A stretch of DNA of 64,000 bases from Nocardia anaemiae NBRC 100462 (GTDB taxonomy: Bacteria; Actinomycetota; Actinomycetes; Mycobacteriales; Mycobacteriaceae): positions 103,228 to 167,227 of the forward strand of contig NZ_BDAZ01000026.1 in NCBI RefSeq assembly GCF_001612725.1, given 5' to 3'. A model generated the notes under the pieces. That model saw only the letters and a list, made by a program, of their open reading frames with translations, was not told where the DNA came from and made no database searches. The stretch's first letter is position 1; each line of letters begins with the position of its first letter. The translations under genes were made by a program, and so were the position numbers. Shown here piece by piece: positions 1 through 8,837 of the stretch.

Positions 1-406
1 TGCGCCCGGAGTCGCCGACACCACGCGGATCCATACCGATCAAATCGAAGCGGGCCCGCACTCGCGGGCTGAGCACGTCACCGAGCAGATCCACGGTGTC
101 CAGACCCGATGCGCCGGGACCACCCGGATTGGCCAGCAGAACGCCATGGCGCTGATCCGGATCGGTGGCCCGGACCCGGGATATCGCGATCTTCAGCGTG
201 CGATCGGAGGGCCGCAGATAATCGAGCGGCACCAGCACATAGGCGCATTCGGCCCCGGCCTTGTCCAGATCCTCGAGACCGCAAGCGTGCCAGTGCAGTC
301 GCTGGTGATAGAACCGGTATTCCGGATCGACCTGTGCCCCGGGCACGGTGAGCAGCGCCGACCCGACCGCTACCAGCACCAACCACCGCAAAAGCCTCGC
401 CGACAA
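1..406 (-). CDS. Secreted alpha/beta hydrolase, tripeptidyl-aminopeptidase type, C-terminus outside window
   Basis: Only the first 135 codons lie in the window. A hydrophobic stretch (LVLVAVGSALLTVPGA) near the N-terminus looks like an export signal. It is followed by LLANPGGPGASGLD, the GGPG oxyanion motif of S33-type secreted peptidases, and by FDLIGMDPRGVGDSG, the strand before the nucleophile elbow. This combination is typical of the actinobacterial SlpD/SlpE-like tripeptidyl aminopeptidases. The catalytic serine, aspartate and histidine would lie beyond the window, so peptidase activity is inferred. A TGA in the same frame lies just upstream. The first start after it is the TTG at 406, with AGAGG about 8 bases before it. 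Another S33 hydrolase cannot be excluded. Confidence 0.72.
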   Translation of the reverse strand, partial: MSARLLRWLVLVAVGSALLTVPGAQVDPEYRFYHQRLHWHACGLEDLDKAGAECAYVLVPLDYLRPSDRTLKIAISRVRATDPDQRHGVLLANPGGPGASGLDTVDLLGDVLSPRVRARFDLIGMDPRGVGDSGR

Positions 407-543
407 CCCACTCGCCTCTCACCGCCAAATCCCGCAACTTCGTACCACAACCCGCCGCAGGGCGGCCTTGCCACATTTGGTGGTGCCGCCGATACTCCAA
501 GGGGGCCGCGCCACCGCCGGTTCCGCGTCGAGGGGAGGAACCA

Positions 544-870
544 ATGCTTCGAAGCCAAGTGAATTCAGTACGGACAGTGGATGATTCGCTCGCCTACGGG
601 CAGCCGTACGAAACGTCCGACGGCACCACGATCATCACCGTCACCAGGACCGGTGGCCTGCTGCGCAGCGCGCGTCCGGTGGGTGCGTTCGTTGTCCACG
701 ACGGCGAGGTCAGCTGGACACCCGCGGTCGATGCGACCCGGATCGCGCTGATGGGTGAATTGATCGGTCTGGCGGCCGCGGTCATTGCCACGCTCGCGGT
801 GCTGCGCAGGCCGCCGTGGCCGGATCTAGCACGGGTGGTGGCAATCGGACGGGACTCGCGACACACTTGA
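544..870 (+). CDS. GerW/YtfJ-like small membrane protein
   Basis: This 108-residue protein has the arrangement of the GerW/YtfJ family. YGQPYETSDGTTIITVTR matches the opening strand-turn (GxPxxxGDxTVIPVxR) and PVGAFVVHDGEVSWTPAVD matches the closing strand pair. The usual glycine-rich middle is short. The C-terminus has one predicted membrane helix (GELIGLAAAVIATLAVL) followed by arginines, so the domain is probably membrane-tethered. The ATG at 544 follows GAGGGGAGG with good spacing. GerW is linked to sporulation in Bacillus, but non-sporulating actinobacteria keep homologues of unknown role. The next gene starts 48 bases later on the same strand, so the two may be co-transcribed. Confidence 0.65.
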   Translation: MLRSQVNSVRTVDDSLAYGQPYETSDGTTIITVTRTGGLLRSARPVGAFVVHDGEVSWTPAVDATRIALMGELIGLAAAVIATLAVLRRPPWPDLARVVAIGRDSRHT

Positions 871-918
871 TCCCGTGAATCGCATGCCACTCGGACGTAT
901 CGACCGGGGCGGTCCGCC

Positions 919-2373
919 GTGACCGCACTCGCACGCGGGGAAAATCGCCCCGCGCCCGGCGACCGGATGATCGTGACCGTCACCTGCGCGGCGCCGGTCG
1001 ATGTGTCGGCGCTGCTGCTCGGGGCCGACGGGCGGGTCCGGTCCGATGCCGACTTCGTCTTCTTCAATCAGCCCGCCGGACCAGGTGTCACCTATCGGCA
1101 CGGCCGCGGTGCGGGCGATATGGTCGATGTGCAGACCTCCGCGCTGCCAGCCGATGTCGACAAGGTCGTGGTCACGGCCAGTCTCGACGGCAGCGGGCCG
1201 CCGACCTTCGCGGGCGCGAGTTCGCTGACCGCGACCATCGGATCCGACAACGCGACGCTGACCTTCCCGATGACCGGGCTCAGCACCGAGACGGCCGTGG
1301 TGTGCGTGGAGATCTACCGGCGCGGCGGTGCGTGGAAGGTGCGCGCGGTCGGGCAGGGCTATGACAACGGGCTGGCCGGAATCGCGACGGCGTTCGGTGT
1401 GAATATCGACGATGAACCCGACGCAGCGCCGCCCGCTGCTCCGGCCCAGCCGCAGGCTCCGATGCCGCCCGCTGCGGCGACGCAGTACCCGGCCCAGCCG
1501 CAATACCAGCCGCCCGCTGCGCCGCCGCAATATCCGGCCCAGCCGCAATACCAGGCTCCGACGCCGCCCGCCTATTCCCCGTCCGGCGCCGTGCCGCCGC
1601 CCCCACCGATTGCACCCCAGCAAGGAGCGCTGCCGATGCAGAGCGAACTGTTCAATCCGAGCCACGCCGAGGTCAACGGCATCGGCATCCAGAAGCAGGG
1701 CGGCAAGATGATCAAGGTCGCCGTCAATGGCGAGACCATGGCGCGGGCCGGATCGATGGTTGCCTACCAGGGCGATCTGCACTTCAAGGCGCTCGGTTCG
1801 GGCGGTATCGGTCGGGCGATCCAGCAGCGGCTCACCGGCGAGGGCGTGCCGCTCATGCAGGTGTCCGGTCGCGGCGACCTGTTCCTCGCCGATGCCGCCG
1901 CCGACGTGCACACCGTCGACCTCGACGGCACCGATGGGCTCACCATCAACGGTTCGAATGTGCTCGCCTTCGATACCTCGCTGTCCTACAACATCCAAAG
2001 GGTCCAGGGCGCAGCCGGTTTCGCCAGTAATGCGGGCTTCTTCAACTGCGTGTTCACCGGGCGCGGCCGCATCGCCATCACCACCCACGGCTCGCCTGTC
2101 GTGCTCAATGTCGACCAACCGACCTACGCCGACCCGCAGGCCGCGGTGGCCTGGTCGTCGAGCCTGTCGACCGGCATCAAACGCAACGACTCCTTCGGCC
2201 TCGGCCGCCTCATCGGCCGCAGCACCGGCGAGGGCCTGACACTGTCGTTCTCCGGACGCGGCTTCGTCATCGTGCAGCCGTCGGAACTGCCGCCGGGCGG
2301 ATTCCTCAGCGGCACCGGTGGCGGCCAGGAGGCCGGACAGAGCGGCGGCGTGCTCGGCGGCCTGTTCGGATAA
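919..2373 (+). CDS. TerD-domain / AIM24-domain fusion protein
   Basis: The 484-residue product has three parts. Residues 1 to about 165 are a TerD-type calcium-binding beta-sandwich (GADGRVRSDADFVFFNQP is the signature). About 170-235 is a proline/glutamine-rich linker with repeated PAQPQYQ units. About 238-465 is an AIM24 domain (SYNIQRVQGAAGF, then a GGFF-like turn and a beta-rich end). TerD proteins belong to tellurite and stress-response systems. AIM24 was named from a mitochondrial inner-membrane protein and is common in bacteria without a clear role. No signal peptide or membrane helix is visible, so it is probably cytosolic. The GTG start agrees with the start of TerD proteins. A hairpin follows the stop. 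Confidence 0.85.
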   Translation: MTALARGENRPAPGDRMIVTVTCAAPVDVSALLLGADGRVRSDADFVFFNQPAGPGVTYRHGRGAGDMVDVQTSALPADVDKVVVTASLDGSGPPTFAGASSLTATIGSDNATLTFPMTGLSTETAVVCVEIYRRGGAWKVRAVGQGYDNGLAGIATAFGVNIDDEPDAAPPAAPAQPQAPMPPAAATQYPAQPQYQPPAAPPQYPAQPQYQAPTPPAYSPSGAVPPPPPIAPQQGALPMQSELFNPSHAEVNGIGIQKQGGKMIKVAVNGETMARAGSMVAYQGDLHFKALGSGGIGRAIQQRLTGEGVPLMQVSGRGDLFLADAAADVHTVDLDGTDGLTINGSNVLAFDTSLSYNIQRVQGAAGFASNAGFFNCVFTGRGRIAITTHGSPVVLNVDQPTYADPQAAVAWSSSLSTGIKRNDSFGLGRLIGRSTGEGLTLSFSGRGFVIVQPSELPPGGFLSGTGGGQEAGQSGGVLGGLFG

Positions 2374-2385
2374 CCATCCCGCGCT

Positions 2386-2412
2386 GGAACCGGCTGGGCC
2401 ACAGCCGGTTCC
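2386..2412. terminator. Hairpin between convergent genes
   Basis: Perfect 10-bp arms GGAACCGGCT and AGCCGGTTCC enclose a 7-base loop. It lies between the stop of the TerD-AIM24 gene and the stop of the convergent M3 peptidase, so it can serve both transcripts. There is no T-tract, as is usual in high-GC actinobacteria. Confidence 0.6.
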
Positions 2413-2424
2413 GGCCCTCGCGGA

Positions 2425-4449
2425 TCAGTTCAACAGACCCCGCCGGATCAGGAGCGGTTCGATTGCGGGGGCGCGGCCGCGGAAGGATTCGAAGGCCGCG
2501 AGCGGGTCGACCGAGCCACCGCGGGAGAGCAGTTCGCGACGGAAGGTCTCGCCCTTTTCCCGGATGGATGCGTCGCCCTCGTCGAACCATTCGACGGTGT
2601 CCGCGTCCAGCACCTCGCTCCAGATGTAGGAGTAATAGCCCGCCGCGTAGCCGCCGGAGAAGATGTGGGCGAAGTAGCCGGTCCGGTAGCGCGGCGGAAT
2701 CGCGTCGATGGCCAGACCGGCCTTGCGCAGCGCCTCTTCCTCGAACGCTTCGGCGTCGGTGTCGGCCAGCGCTTCGGGTCCGGGTACCCGATGCCACGCC
2801 CAGTCCAGCAGTGTCGCGCCGAGGTATTCAACAGTCTTGAAGCCGGTCCCGAAACGCTCGGCCTCGGCCATCCGCTCGACCAGTTCGGTTGGCATCGGCT
2901 CGCCGGTCTCGAAATGCCTGGCGTAGTTGGCGAGTATCTCGGGTCGTGACATCCACATCTCGTTCACCTGGGACGGGAATTCGACGAAATCCCGTGGGAC
3001 TTCGGTGCCGGAGAAGAACGGGTACTGGACATCGGAAAACAGTCCGTGCAGCGCGTGCCCGAACTCGTGGAACAGCGTGCGCACGTTGTCCCAGGTGAGC
3101 AGTGCGGGTTCGCCCGCGGGCGGCTTCGCGATATTGAGGTTGTTGACCACCACCGGCCGCTTTCCCAAAAGCCGTGACTGGCTGACCAATTCGTTCATCC
3201 ATGCCCCGCCACGCTTCGAGGGTCGCGCGAAGAAGTCACCGAGGAAGAGTCCGAGCGCACTGCCGTCCGCGTCGAAAACCTCGAAGATGCGCACTTCCGG
3301 GTGGTATCCGAGGAGATCCTTCCGCTCCTGGAAGGTGATCCCGTACACCCGCTCGGCGGCGAAGAACACCCCGTCGCGCAGCACCCGCTCCAGCTCGAAA
3401 TAGGGGCGCAATGCCTCCGCGTCGACCGAAAAGCGTTCGGCCCGAACCTTTTCCGACCAGAACTGCCAATCCCAGGAGCGCAGCTCCTGCCCGCCCATGG
3501 CCTGCGCCAATTCGGCCGCCTCGCGTTCCGCATTGGCAACTGCGGGCGCTACCAAGCGCCCGAGCATTTCCTCCACCGCCGCAGCGGTTTTCGCGGTCTG
3601 ATCCTCGACAACGTACGCGGCGTGATCCGAATAGCCGAGCAGTGCGGCGCGTTCGGCTCGCAATACCGCGATACGCACGGCCAGCGCACCGTTATCACTC
3701 GACCCGCGACTCAGCGACGCCGCCATCACCCGCTGGCGCACGTCCCGGTCGGCCAGCTCCGCCAGCACCGGCTGATTCGAAACGTTCTGCAGCCGAAGCG
3801 CCCACGCGCCGTCACGGCCCAATTCTCGAGCATTCTGCGCGGCCGCGGCCACGGCCGCCTGCCCCAGACCCGCCAATTCCGCCGCCGACTCGACGACCAC
3901 CGTCGCAGCATTGGTCGCCGCCAAAATGTTCTGCCCGAATTCCGTTGCGGCTGCGGCGAGTTCCGCATTCAACTCACGCAGCCGGGCTTGACCGGCCGCA
4001 TCGAGCCGAGCCCCCGCACGCACGAACCGAATGTGATACTGCTCCAGCAGCCGCGCTTCCTCGGGATCCGATCCCAATTCCTCCCGGCGCCCATAGAGCG
4101 CCTCGACCCGCGCGAACAACTCGGGATCCAAATAGATCGCGTCCCGGTGTGCCGCCAGCTTCGGCGACACCTCCGCCTCGATCGCATCGGTGGCCGCGCT
4201 GGAATCGGAGCTCGTGATGTTGAAGAACACGTTCGCGACCCGAGTCAGCACCGCACCCGAACGCTCCAACGCCGCAATCGTATTCGCGAAACTCGGTTCC
4301 TCCCCGGCCGAGGTGATGGCGGCAACCTCTGCCAATTGCTCCGCCATCCCGCGCTCGAACGCGGGCAAATAGTGCTCCGTACCGAACTCGGCGAACGGAG
4401 GAAGCTCATACGGCAGCGCACTTGGCTCGAAGAACGGGTTGGTGGTCAT
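2425..4449 (-). CDS. M3-family zinc oligopeptidase (Dcp/OpdA-like)
   Basis: The 674-residue protein has the length of peptidyl-dipeptidase Dcp and oligopeptidase A. The zinc motif HEFGHALHG begins at His461, with Glu462 as catalytic base and His465 as second ligand. The third ligand is expected in the following EFPSQVNE segment. The N-terminal half is the alpha-helical cap that limits this family to short peptides. No signal peptide is present, so it should act in the cytosol, recycling peptides left by the proteasome and ATP-dependent proteases. The ATG at 4449 has AGGG upstream. It is divergent from the PAP2-kinase fusion. The split between dipeptidyl carboxypeptidase and oligopeptidase activity cannot be made from sequence alone. 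Confidence 0.92.
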   Translation of the reverse strand: MTTNPFFEPSALPYELPPFAEFGTEHYLPAFERGMAEQLAEVAAITSAGEEPSFANTIAALERSGAVLTRVANVFFNITSSDSSAATDAIEAEVSPKLAAHRDAIYLDPELFARVEALYGRREELGSDPEEARLLEQYHIRFVRAGARLDAAGQARLRELNAELAAAATEFGQNILAATNAATVVVESAAELAGLGQAAVAAAAQNARELGRDGAWALRLQNVSNQPVLAELADRDVRQRVMAASLSRGSSDNGALAVRIAVLRAERAALLGYSDHAAYVVEDQTAKTAAAVEEMLGRLVAPAVANAEREAAELAQAMGGQELRSWDWQFWSEKVRAERFSVDAEALRPYFELERVLRDGVFFAAERVYGITFQERKDLLGYHPEVRIFEVFDADGSALGLFLGDFFARPSKRGGAWMNELVSQSRLLGKRPVVVNNLNIAKPPAGEPALLTWDNVRTLFHEFGHALHGLFSDVQYPFFSGTEVPRDFVEFPSQVNEMWMSRPEILANYARHFETGEPMPTELVERMAEAERFGTGFKTVEYLGATLLDWAWHRVPGPEALADTDAEAFEEEALRKAGLAIDAIPPRYRTGYFAHIFSGGYAAGYYSYIWSEVLDADTVEWFDEGDASIREKGETFRRELLSRGGSVDPLAAFESFRGRAPAIEPLLIRRGLLN

Positions 4450-4540
4450 AGATCAACCCTATTGACCTGTGACCCGCTTCGCACTCCTCTGGGTCACGAG
4501 CGGCACCCGGCTGTCTGCCACGATCGGTAATGTCGAGCGG

Positions 4541-6118
4541 GTGAGTGGCTGGGTGCGGCGAAAGTTCTACAGAGTCGGACGATTCGATCGGGCGGTCGGC
4601 AGTGCGGTCGCCGAGTTACCGGCCTCGATGGTCGACAGCGGCCTGCTGCGGCTCACCAAGAGCGCCGATTTCAGCGCGCTGTGGCTGGTCAGTGCCGCGC
4701 TGCTCGCCACCCGGCAGGGCACACCGCGGCGGGCAGCGCTGCGCGGGGTCGTCTCGGTCGGGGGCGCGAGCCTGGCCGTCAACCTCGTACTCAAGACGCT
4801 CATCGCGCGGCGCCGACCGGCTGCCGAACTGTTGCCCGCGTACCGGCGGCTGCTACCGGCCCCGACGTCCTCATCCTTCCCCTCCGGGCACAGCGCCTGC
4901 GCGGCGGCATTCGCCACGGCGGTCGCACTCGAAAGTCCGCGCACCGCACTAGTTGTCGCCCCGCTGGCAGCCACCGTCGCCTACTCGCGGGTGCACACCG
5001 GCGTGCACTGGAGCTCCGATGTGCTCTTCGGAGCGGCCGTTGGATCCGGTATCGCCTTGGCCACCCGACGCTGGTGGCCGGTGCGTGAATCGGATGAGGC
5101 GCAGGCCAGGCTCGTCCGCGAAGCGCCCGCGATGGTGGCGGGCAAAGGTCTTGTGGTGCTGGTGAATCCGGTATCCGGCGATCCGACCTACGATCCCACC
5201 GCCGATATCATCGCGGCCCTGCCCGCCGCGACCGTGCTGCGCACCCAACCCGACCTGGATGTCGCCGAACACCTCGAGCGGGCACTGGCCGAACACACCG
5301 AGCCCGTGCTGGGGATCGGCATCGCCGGTGGCGACGGCACCGTGGCGGCCGCGGCGGGGGTGGCGCTGCGGCACGAATTGCCGCTGGCCGTCATCCCCAC
5401 CGGCACGCTCAACCATTTCGCACGTGATCTCGGCGTCTACGACCTGCGTGAGGTGATCGATGCCACCGGTGCGGGCGAGGCGGTCGCGGTCGATATCGCG
5501 CGCGTCGAGTACGGTGACGAAACCGGTTCGTACACCAGGCATTTGATCAATACCGCCAGCATCGGCGCCTATCCGGACCTGGTGCGGCTGCGCGAGAAGT
5601 GGCAGGCGCGCTGGGGCAAATGGCCCGCCTTCGCGGCCGCGCTCATGGTTACCCTGCACCGGGCCGAACCGATCGAGATCTATCTCGACGATCGCTGGCA
5701 GCGGGTGTGGTTCCTGTTCATCGGCAACGGCCCATACCACCCGCACGGCGCCGTACCCGCCTTTCGCGACCGGCTCGACGCCGGACTGCTCGACGTCCGC
5801 TGGCTGCGCGCCGATCTGCGCTGGTCGCGCACCCGCGCGCTGGTGGCGCTGCTGCTGGCCGCGATCGGCCACAGCAAGGTCTACGGCGAGCGCCGCCTAC
5901 CCGAGCTCTATGTGCACTTGCCGAGGCCGGAGGCGCTGGCCACCGATGGCGAGGTGGTCGGAAAGGCCACCCACCTGCATTTCGCGATGGCGGGCCAGCT
6001 CGCCGCCTACCGCCGCGACGAATCGAACCCCCGCTGGGCCGACCGCTTCCGCCCACACCACCGCCGAGCGCCCTGGCTCCGCGATGCCTTCCGCACGAAC
6101 CGCACGCCTACCGCGTAG
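4541..6118 (+). CDS. PAP2 phosphatase / diacylglycerol-kinase-like fusion
   Basis: The product joins two lipid enzymes. The N-terminal half carries the three PAP2 motifs: ARRRP, PSGHSACAA, and SRVHTGVHWSSD with its catalytic histidine. These mark a membrane phosphatase for isoprenyl or lipid phosphates. The C-terminal half, from VLVNPVSGDPT, is a diacylglycerol/sphingosine-kinase-type catalytic domain with GGDGTVAAAA as nucleotide loop. Such bifunctional proteins are frequent in mycobacteria and nocardiae; the substrates are not settled. I chose the GTG at 4541 because it gives the usual short N-terminus (MSGWVRRKFYRVGRFDRAV). An in-frame GTG at 4469 would add 24 residues that do not look conserved. 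It is divergent from the M3 peptidase gene. Confidence 0.88.
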   Translation: MSGWVRRKFYRVGRFDRAVGSAVAELPASMVDSGLLRLTKSADFSALWLVSAALLATRQGTPRRAALRGVVSVGGASLAVNLVLKTLIARRRPAAELLPAYRRLLPAPTSSSFPSGHSACAAAFATAVALESPRTALVVAPLAATVAYSRVHTGVHWSSDVLFGAAVGSGIALATRRWWPVRESDEAQARLVREAPAMVAGKGLVVLVNPVSGDPTYDPTADIIAALPAATVLRTQPDLDVAEHLERALAEHTEPVLGIGIAGGDGTVAAAAGVALRHELPLAVIPTGTLNHFARDLGVYDLREVIDATGAGEAVAVDIARVEYGDETGSYTRHLINTASIGAYPDLVRLREKWQARWGKWPAFAAALMVTLHRAEPIEIYLDDRWQRVWFLFIGNGPYHPHGAVPAFRDRLDAGLLDVRWLRADLRWSRTRALVALLLAAIGHSKVYGERRLPELYVHLPRPEALATDGEVVGKATHLHFAMAGQLAAYRRDESNPRWADRFRPHHRRAPWLRDAFRTNRTPTA

Positions 6119-6219
6119 GTCGTGGCCGCACAATAATGACGAAAGTGTGACGCGCTGCTCGGCGGGGACTTTCCGGATCGGGCCACGGGTTGTACGTGGG
6201 GCCGATATGAGGAGGTCAG

Positions 6220-6675
6220 GTGGCACAGGAATACAACCGGAACCCCGCCGCGGTGGACGCGCTGTCGCCCGAGCAGTACCACGTCACCCAGGAGAACGGG
6301 ACCGAGCGGGCGTTCACGGGCGAGTACTGGGACAACCACGAGCCGGGTATCTATGTGGACGTGGTGTCCGGTGAACCGTTGTTCGCCTCGGTCGACAAGT
6401 TCGACAGCGGTTCGGGATGGCCGAGTTTCACCAAGCCGATCGATAGCGAGAACGTGGTCGAGAAGCGGGATCTCAGTCATCTGATGATCCGCACCGAAGT
6501 GCGTTCGGCGCACGGTGACAGCCATCTCGGGCATGTGTTCACCGATGGACCGCGTGCGGCGGGCGGGCTGCGGTATTGCATCAACTCGGCGGCCCTGCGC
6601 TTCATCCACCTCGATGACCTCGAGGCGGAAGGCTACGGTCGGTACAGGACCCTGTTCATTAAGGAGGACGCGTGA
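6220..6675 (+). CDS. msrB: Methionine-R-sulfoxide reductase MsrB
   Basis: MsrB reduces the R-epimer of methionine sulfoxide in proteins. The 151-residue product shows FDSGSGWPSF, RSAHGDSHLGHVF and RYCINSAALRF, where the cysteine is the catalytic residue. The two CxxC pairs that bind structural zinc in many MsrBs are missing (YVDVVSGEPLF stands in the first place), so this is a zinc-free form. The GTG start has an almost perfect AGGAGG six bases upstream. Its stop overlaps the start of msrA by four bases, so the pair is translationally coupled and both sulfoxide epimers are handled by one transcript. The reductant is probably a thioredoxin-like protein. Confidence 0.96.
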   Translation: MAQEYNRNPAAVDALSPEQYHVTQENGTERAFTGEYWDNHEPGIYVDVVSGEPLFASVDKFDSGSGWPSFTKPIDSENVVEKRDLSHLMIRTEVRSAHGDSHLGHVFTDGPRAAGGLRYCINSAALRFIHLDDLEAEGYGRYRTLFIKEDA

Positions 6676-7187
6676 GCGACACGCGAAAGGCGATTCTGGC
6701 GGGCGGCTGCTTCTGGGGCATGCAGGATTTGATCCGCAAGCAGCCCGGGGTGATTTCGACGCGGGTCGGCTACTCCGGTGGGCGAAACGATCACCCCACC
6801 TATCGCAACCACCCGGGCCACGCGGAGGCCGTGGAGATCATCTACGACCCGGCGCAGACCGACTACCGAGCGCTGCTGGAATTCTTCTTCCAGATCCACG
6901 ATCCGACGACCAAGGACCGCCAGGGCAACGACATCGGTACCAGCTACCGTTCGGCGATCTTCTATCTCGACGACGAGCAGAAGCGCGTCGCGCTGGAGAC
7001 CATCGTCGATGTCGATGACTCGGGCCTGTGGCCGGGCAACGTGGTCACCGAGGTGACCCCGGCGAGTGAGTTCTGGGAGGCCGAGCCCGAGCACCAGGAC
7101 TACCTGCTGCGCTACCCGGACGGCTACACCTGCCACTTCCCGCGACCGGGCTGGAAGCTGCCGAAGCGGCAGACCACCGCGCAGTAG
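6672..7187 (+). CDS. msrA: Methionine-S-sulfoxide reductase MsrA
   Basis: The 171-residue protein carries the MsrA signature GGCFWGMQ, with the nucleophilic cysteine near residue 14. YSGGRNDHPTY and HPGHAEAVEIIYDP follow, as in the family. It reduces the S-epimer of methionine sulfoxide in the cytosol and complements the upstream MsrB. Translation starts at a GTG inside a GTGA overlap with the msrB stop. A long hairpin follows eight bases after the stop, so msrB-msrA forms a closed two-gene operon. No oxidative-stress operator could be recognised upstream. Confidence 0.96.
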   Translation: MSDTRKAILAGGCFWGMQDLIRKQPGVISTRVGYSGGRNDHPTYRNHPGHAEAVEIIYDPAQTDYRALLEFFFQIHDPTTKDRQGNDIGTSYRSAIFYLDDEQKRVALETIVDVDDSGLWPGNVVTEVTPASEFWEAEPEHQDYLLRYPDGYTCHFPRPGWKLPKRQTTAQ

Positions 7188-7194
7188 CCCGCGC

Positions 7195-7226
7195 ACCTTG
7201 TGCCGCAATTTGTTGCGGCACAAGGT
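7195..7226 (+). terminator. Terminator hairpin of msrB-msrA
   Basis: Perfect 14-bp arms (ACCTTGTGCCGCAA and its complement) with a TTTG loop begin 8 bases after the msrA stop. This is among the strongest hairpins in the window and probably ends the msr transcript. The next 180 bases up to the following gene show no recognisable feature. Confidence 0.8.
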
Positions 7227-7409
7227 ATTCGACGCGCCGCGCACCCCTCGACACCAGGTGTAGATCGCACTGGACCGAATAGTGGCCGGGCTGACCAACT
7301 TTCGACTCGTGCCGGGCACGGCGATTCGACCGGTGGTCGGCAGCGCGACCAGCGCATAGCGGGCGGCGGTTTGTGCATCTGGTTGTGCTTGATGTAGTTG
7401 GCGACACGA

Positions 7410-7967
7410 TTATGGACTCCCGGTGAGGGATTCGAGTTCATCGCGCAATTCCGCGACCTCGGTGGCCAGCTCGTCGCGCAGCTGTTCGCGTTCCCGGAGG
7501 CTGGCGCGCAGGTTGTCCACCGTGTCGTTCATCGCCGCCAGCTTCCGGTCGGCACCGGCCAGCCGCCACTCGACGACCGCGCGATGGTCGACCTCCGCAC
7601 TGGCATACATCACCCAGCCCACAACGTAATCCAGCCACTCCGGCTGTTTGGGCATGCGTTGATCGGCATCCCATCCGCGCCGTACCGACGGCTTCGACGA
7701 CAGCACCCGATCGGCGCTGGGTCCCGTCAACTGCACGAGATCGAACTTTCCGGCAGTCGTCACCACCGCGGTGAGGCGGAAAAGCCCCGCGAGGTGCATC
7801 CGCAACTCCGCCGCGCCTCGGCCGTCGGTATCCATCGCACCGAGCCACGGCCCTTCCGCGGCATCGATGATCGAGCCGAGCACCCCGAGTTGCCCGGCAC
7901 TCCGACGCCCGCGCGTCACCCGTTCGCGGAGGTCATCGGGCGTTGCGGACATCTGATCCCAGTGCAT
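7410..7967 (-). CDS. Conserved hypothetical protein with C-terminal coiled coil
   Basis: I do not recognise a family for this 185-residue protein. The first part (DDLRERVTRGRRSAGQLG) is helical and charged. The middle is rich in hydrophobic residues and tryptophans. The last 45 residues (LREREQLRDELATEVAEL and flanks) form a clear heptad pattern, so a coiled-coil dimer is likely. No membrane helix or signal is seen. The start at 7967 is favoured over one 14 codons upstream because AGGGAGG precedes it at good spacing. The gene stands alone between the msr operon and a small secreted protein gene. Confidence 0.6.
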   Translation of the reverse strand: MHWDQMSATPDDLRERVTRGRRSAGQLGVLGSIIDAAEGPWLGAMDTDGRGAAELRMHLAGLFRLTAVVTTAGKFDLVQLTGPSADRVLSSKPSVRRGWDADQRMPKQPEWLDYVVGWVMYASAEVDHRAVVEWRLAGADRKLAAMNDTVDNLRASLREREQLRDELATEVAELRDELESLTGSP

Positions 7968-8085
7968 GGCGCCTCCCTGTCTCGCGTTTGTGACTACCGA
8001 CAGTTTCACCGCTCGGTCGCGGGTGTGAGGGCTCGGCGCGCCAAGGGTCGGCCATCGGAGTTGCCAGGTCGCCGATACAGCGTCG

Positions 8086-8265
8086 TTACTCCTCGCGCAT
8101 ATCGATCACGACGGCCTGCGGCAGCTCGACCAGCTCATCGTTCGCCGAACCGGTGCCGCCGGTGCCGCGAGCCGACGCCGCGTCCAGCGATCGGGCGATC
8201 ACGGCCGCGAAGTCAGCGACGATGAGGTCCTTTTTGGTCGGAAGGCCGGTAGAGGGTCCTAACGA
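8086..8265 (-). pseudogene. Possible 3'-terminal remnant of a coding sequence
   Basis: This minus-strand frame reads like a protein end: TKKDLIVADFAAVIARSLDA, a glycine-rich turn, then ELVELPQAVVIDMREE and stop. No start codon fits. The frame is closed upstream by a TGA that coincides with the end of the neighbouring gene. The codon choice is coding-like. It could be the tail of a gene whose front was lost, or a very short gene starting at an internal GTG. Function unknown. Confidence 0.28.
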
Positions 8266-8694
8266 TCAGTCGAGCTGATAGCCCTCCCGTGCGAGCGAGA
8301 ACCAGTGTCCGGTACGGGTATTCGCGCACTTCATACCGGCAGTCCCGCTCTCGCAGACCACTTCGCCGGACCGGAACGACTGACCGTAATCGAGGATCGG
8401 CAGACTGCTGTCGCGGATCGTGTCACCGTGGCAGGTGAACCGCGCTGGATCGCCCTGGAACAGCACGATCCGGTCGCCGTACGCCTGGTAGCAGTTGCTC
8501 GGCTTGGCCGGTGCCGCATACGAATGACCACCGATTTCGCAGACCGCGCCCTTATCGGCAACTACGCAGGTCATATTTCCGCTCGGCGACCGGAACCCGT
8601 TCGACAGATCCGGCTGCTGCGCCCCCGCCACCCCGAAGGCCAATATCGATCCGGACACCGCCGCCAATGCCGCAATACCTACCCGATTCATCAT
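8266..8694 (-). CDS. Small secreted cysteine-containing protein
   Basis: The product of about 142 residues begins with a signal peptide (MMNRVGIAALAAVSG, ending near AFGVAGA). The mature part contains SPSGNMTCVV, a motif found in a family of exported mycobacterial and nocardial proteins (DUF6636-like, recalled from memory). It has six cysteines that could form disulfides. The function of the family is unknown. I placed the start at the tandem ATGATG at 8694, which begins directly with the signal peptide. A longer frame from 8760 would add arginine-rich residues in front of it and is unlikely. Confidence 0.68.
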   Translation of the reverse strand: MMNRVGIAALAAVSGSILAFGVAGAQQPDLSNGFRSPSGNMTCVVADKGAVCEIGGHSYAAPAKPSNCYQAYGDRIVLFQGDPARFTCHGDTIRDSSLPILDYGQSFRSGEVVCESGTAGMKCANTRTGHWFSLAREGYQLD

Positions 8695-8837
8695 CCGAAC
8701 TACCCCCACTTCAAGATCCGATGCGGCGGGCCGCGCCCGCCGGTCGACACCGGACCACACAGAGAAGTTCGCGAATCGCTCGAGAAGCGTATCGGTGGCT
8801 CATGCCACCAGTTCTCCGGGCGGCGGAACCGCCATGC

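Noticed and set aside
826..2118. Long minus-strand open frame opposite the TerD-AIM24 gene
   Set aside because: It is histidine/arginine-rich and without family resemblance, and it mirrors the codon pattern of the real gene on the plus strand.
3301..4530. 409-codon plus-strand frame opposite the M3 peptidase
   Set aside because: Arginine- and proline-rich shadow without motifs. The minus strand encodes the zinc peptidase.
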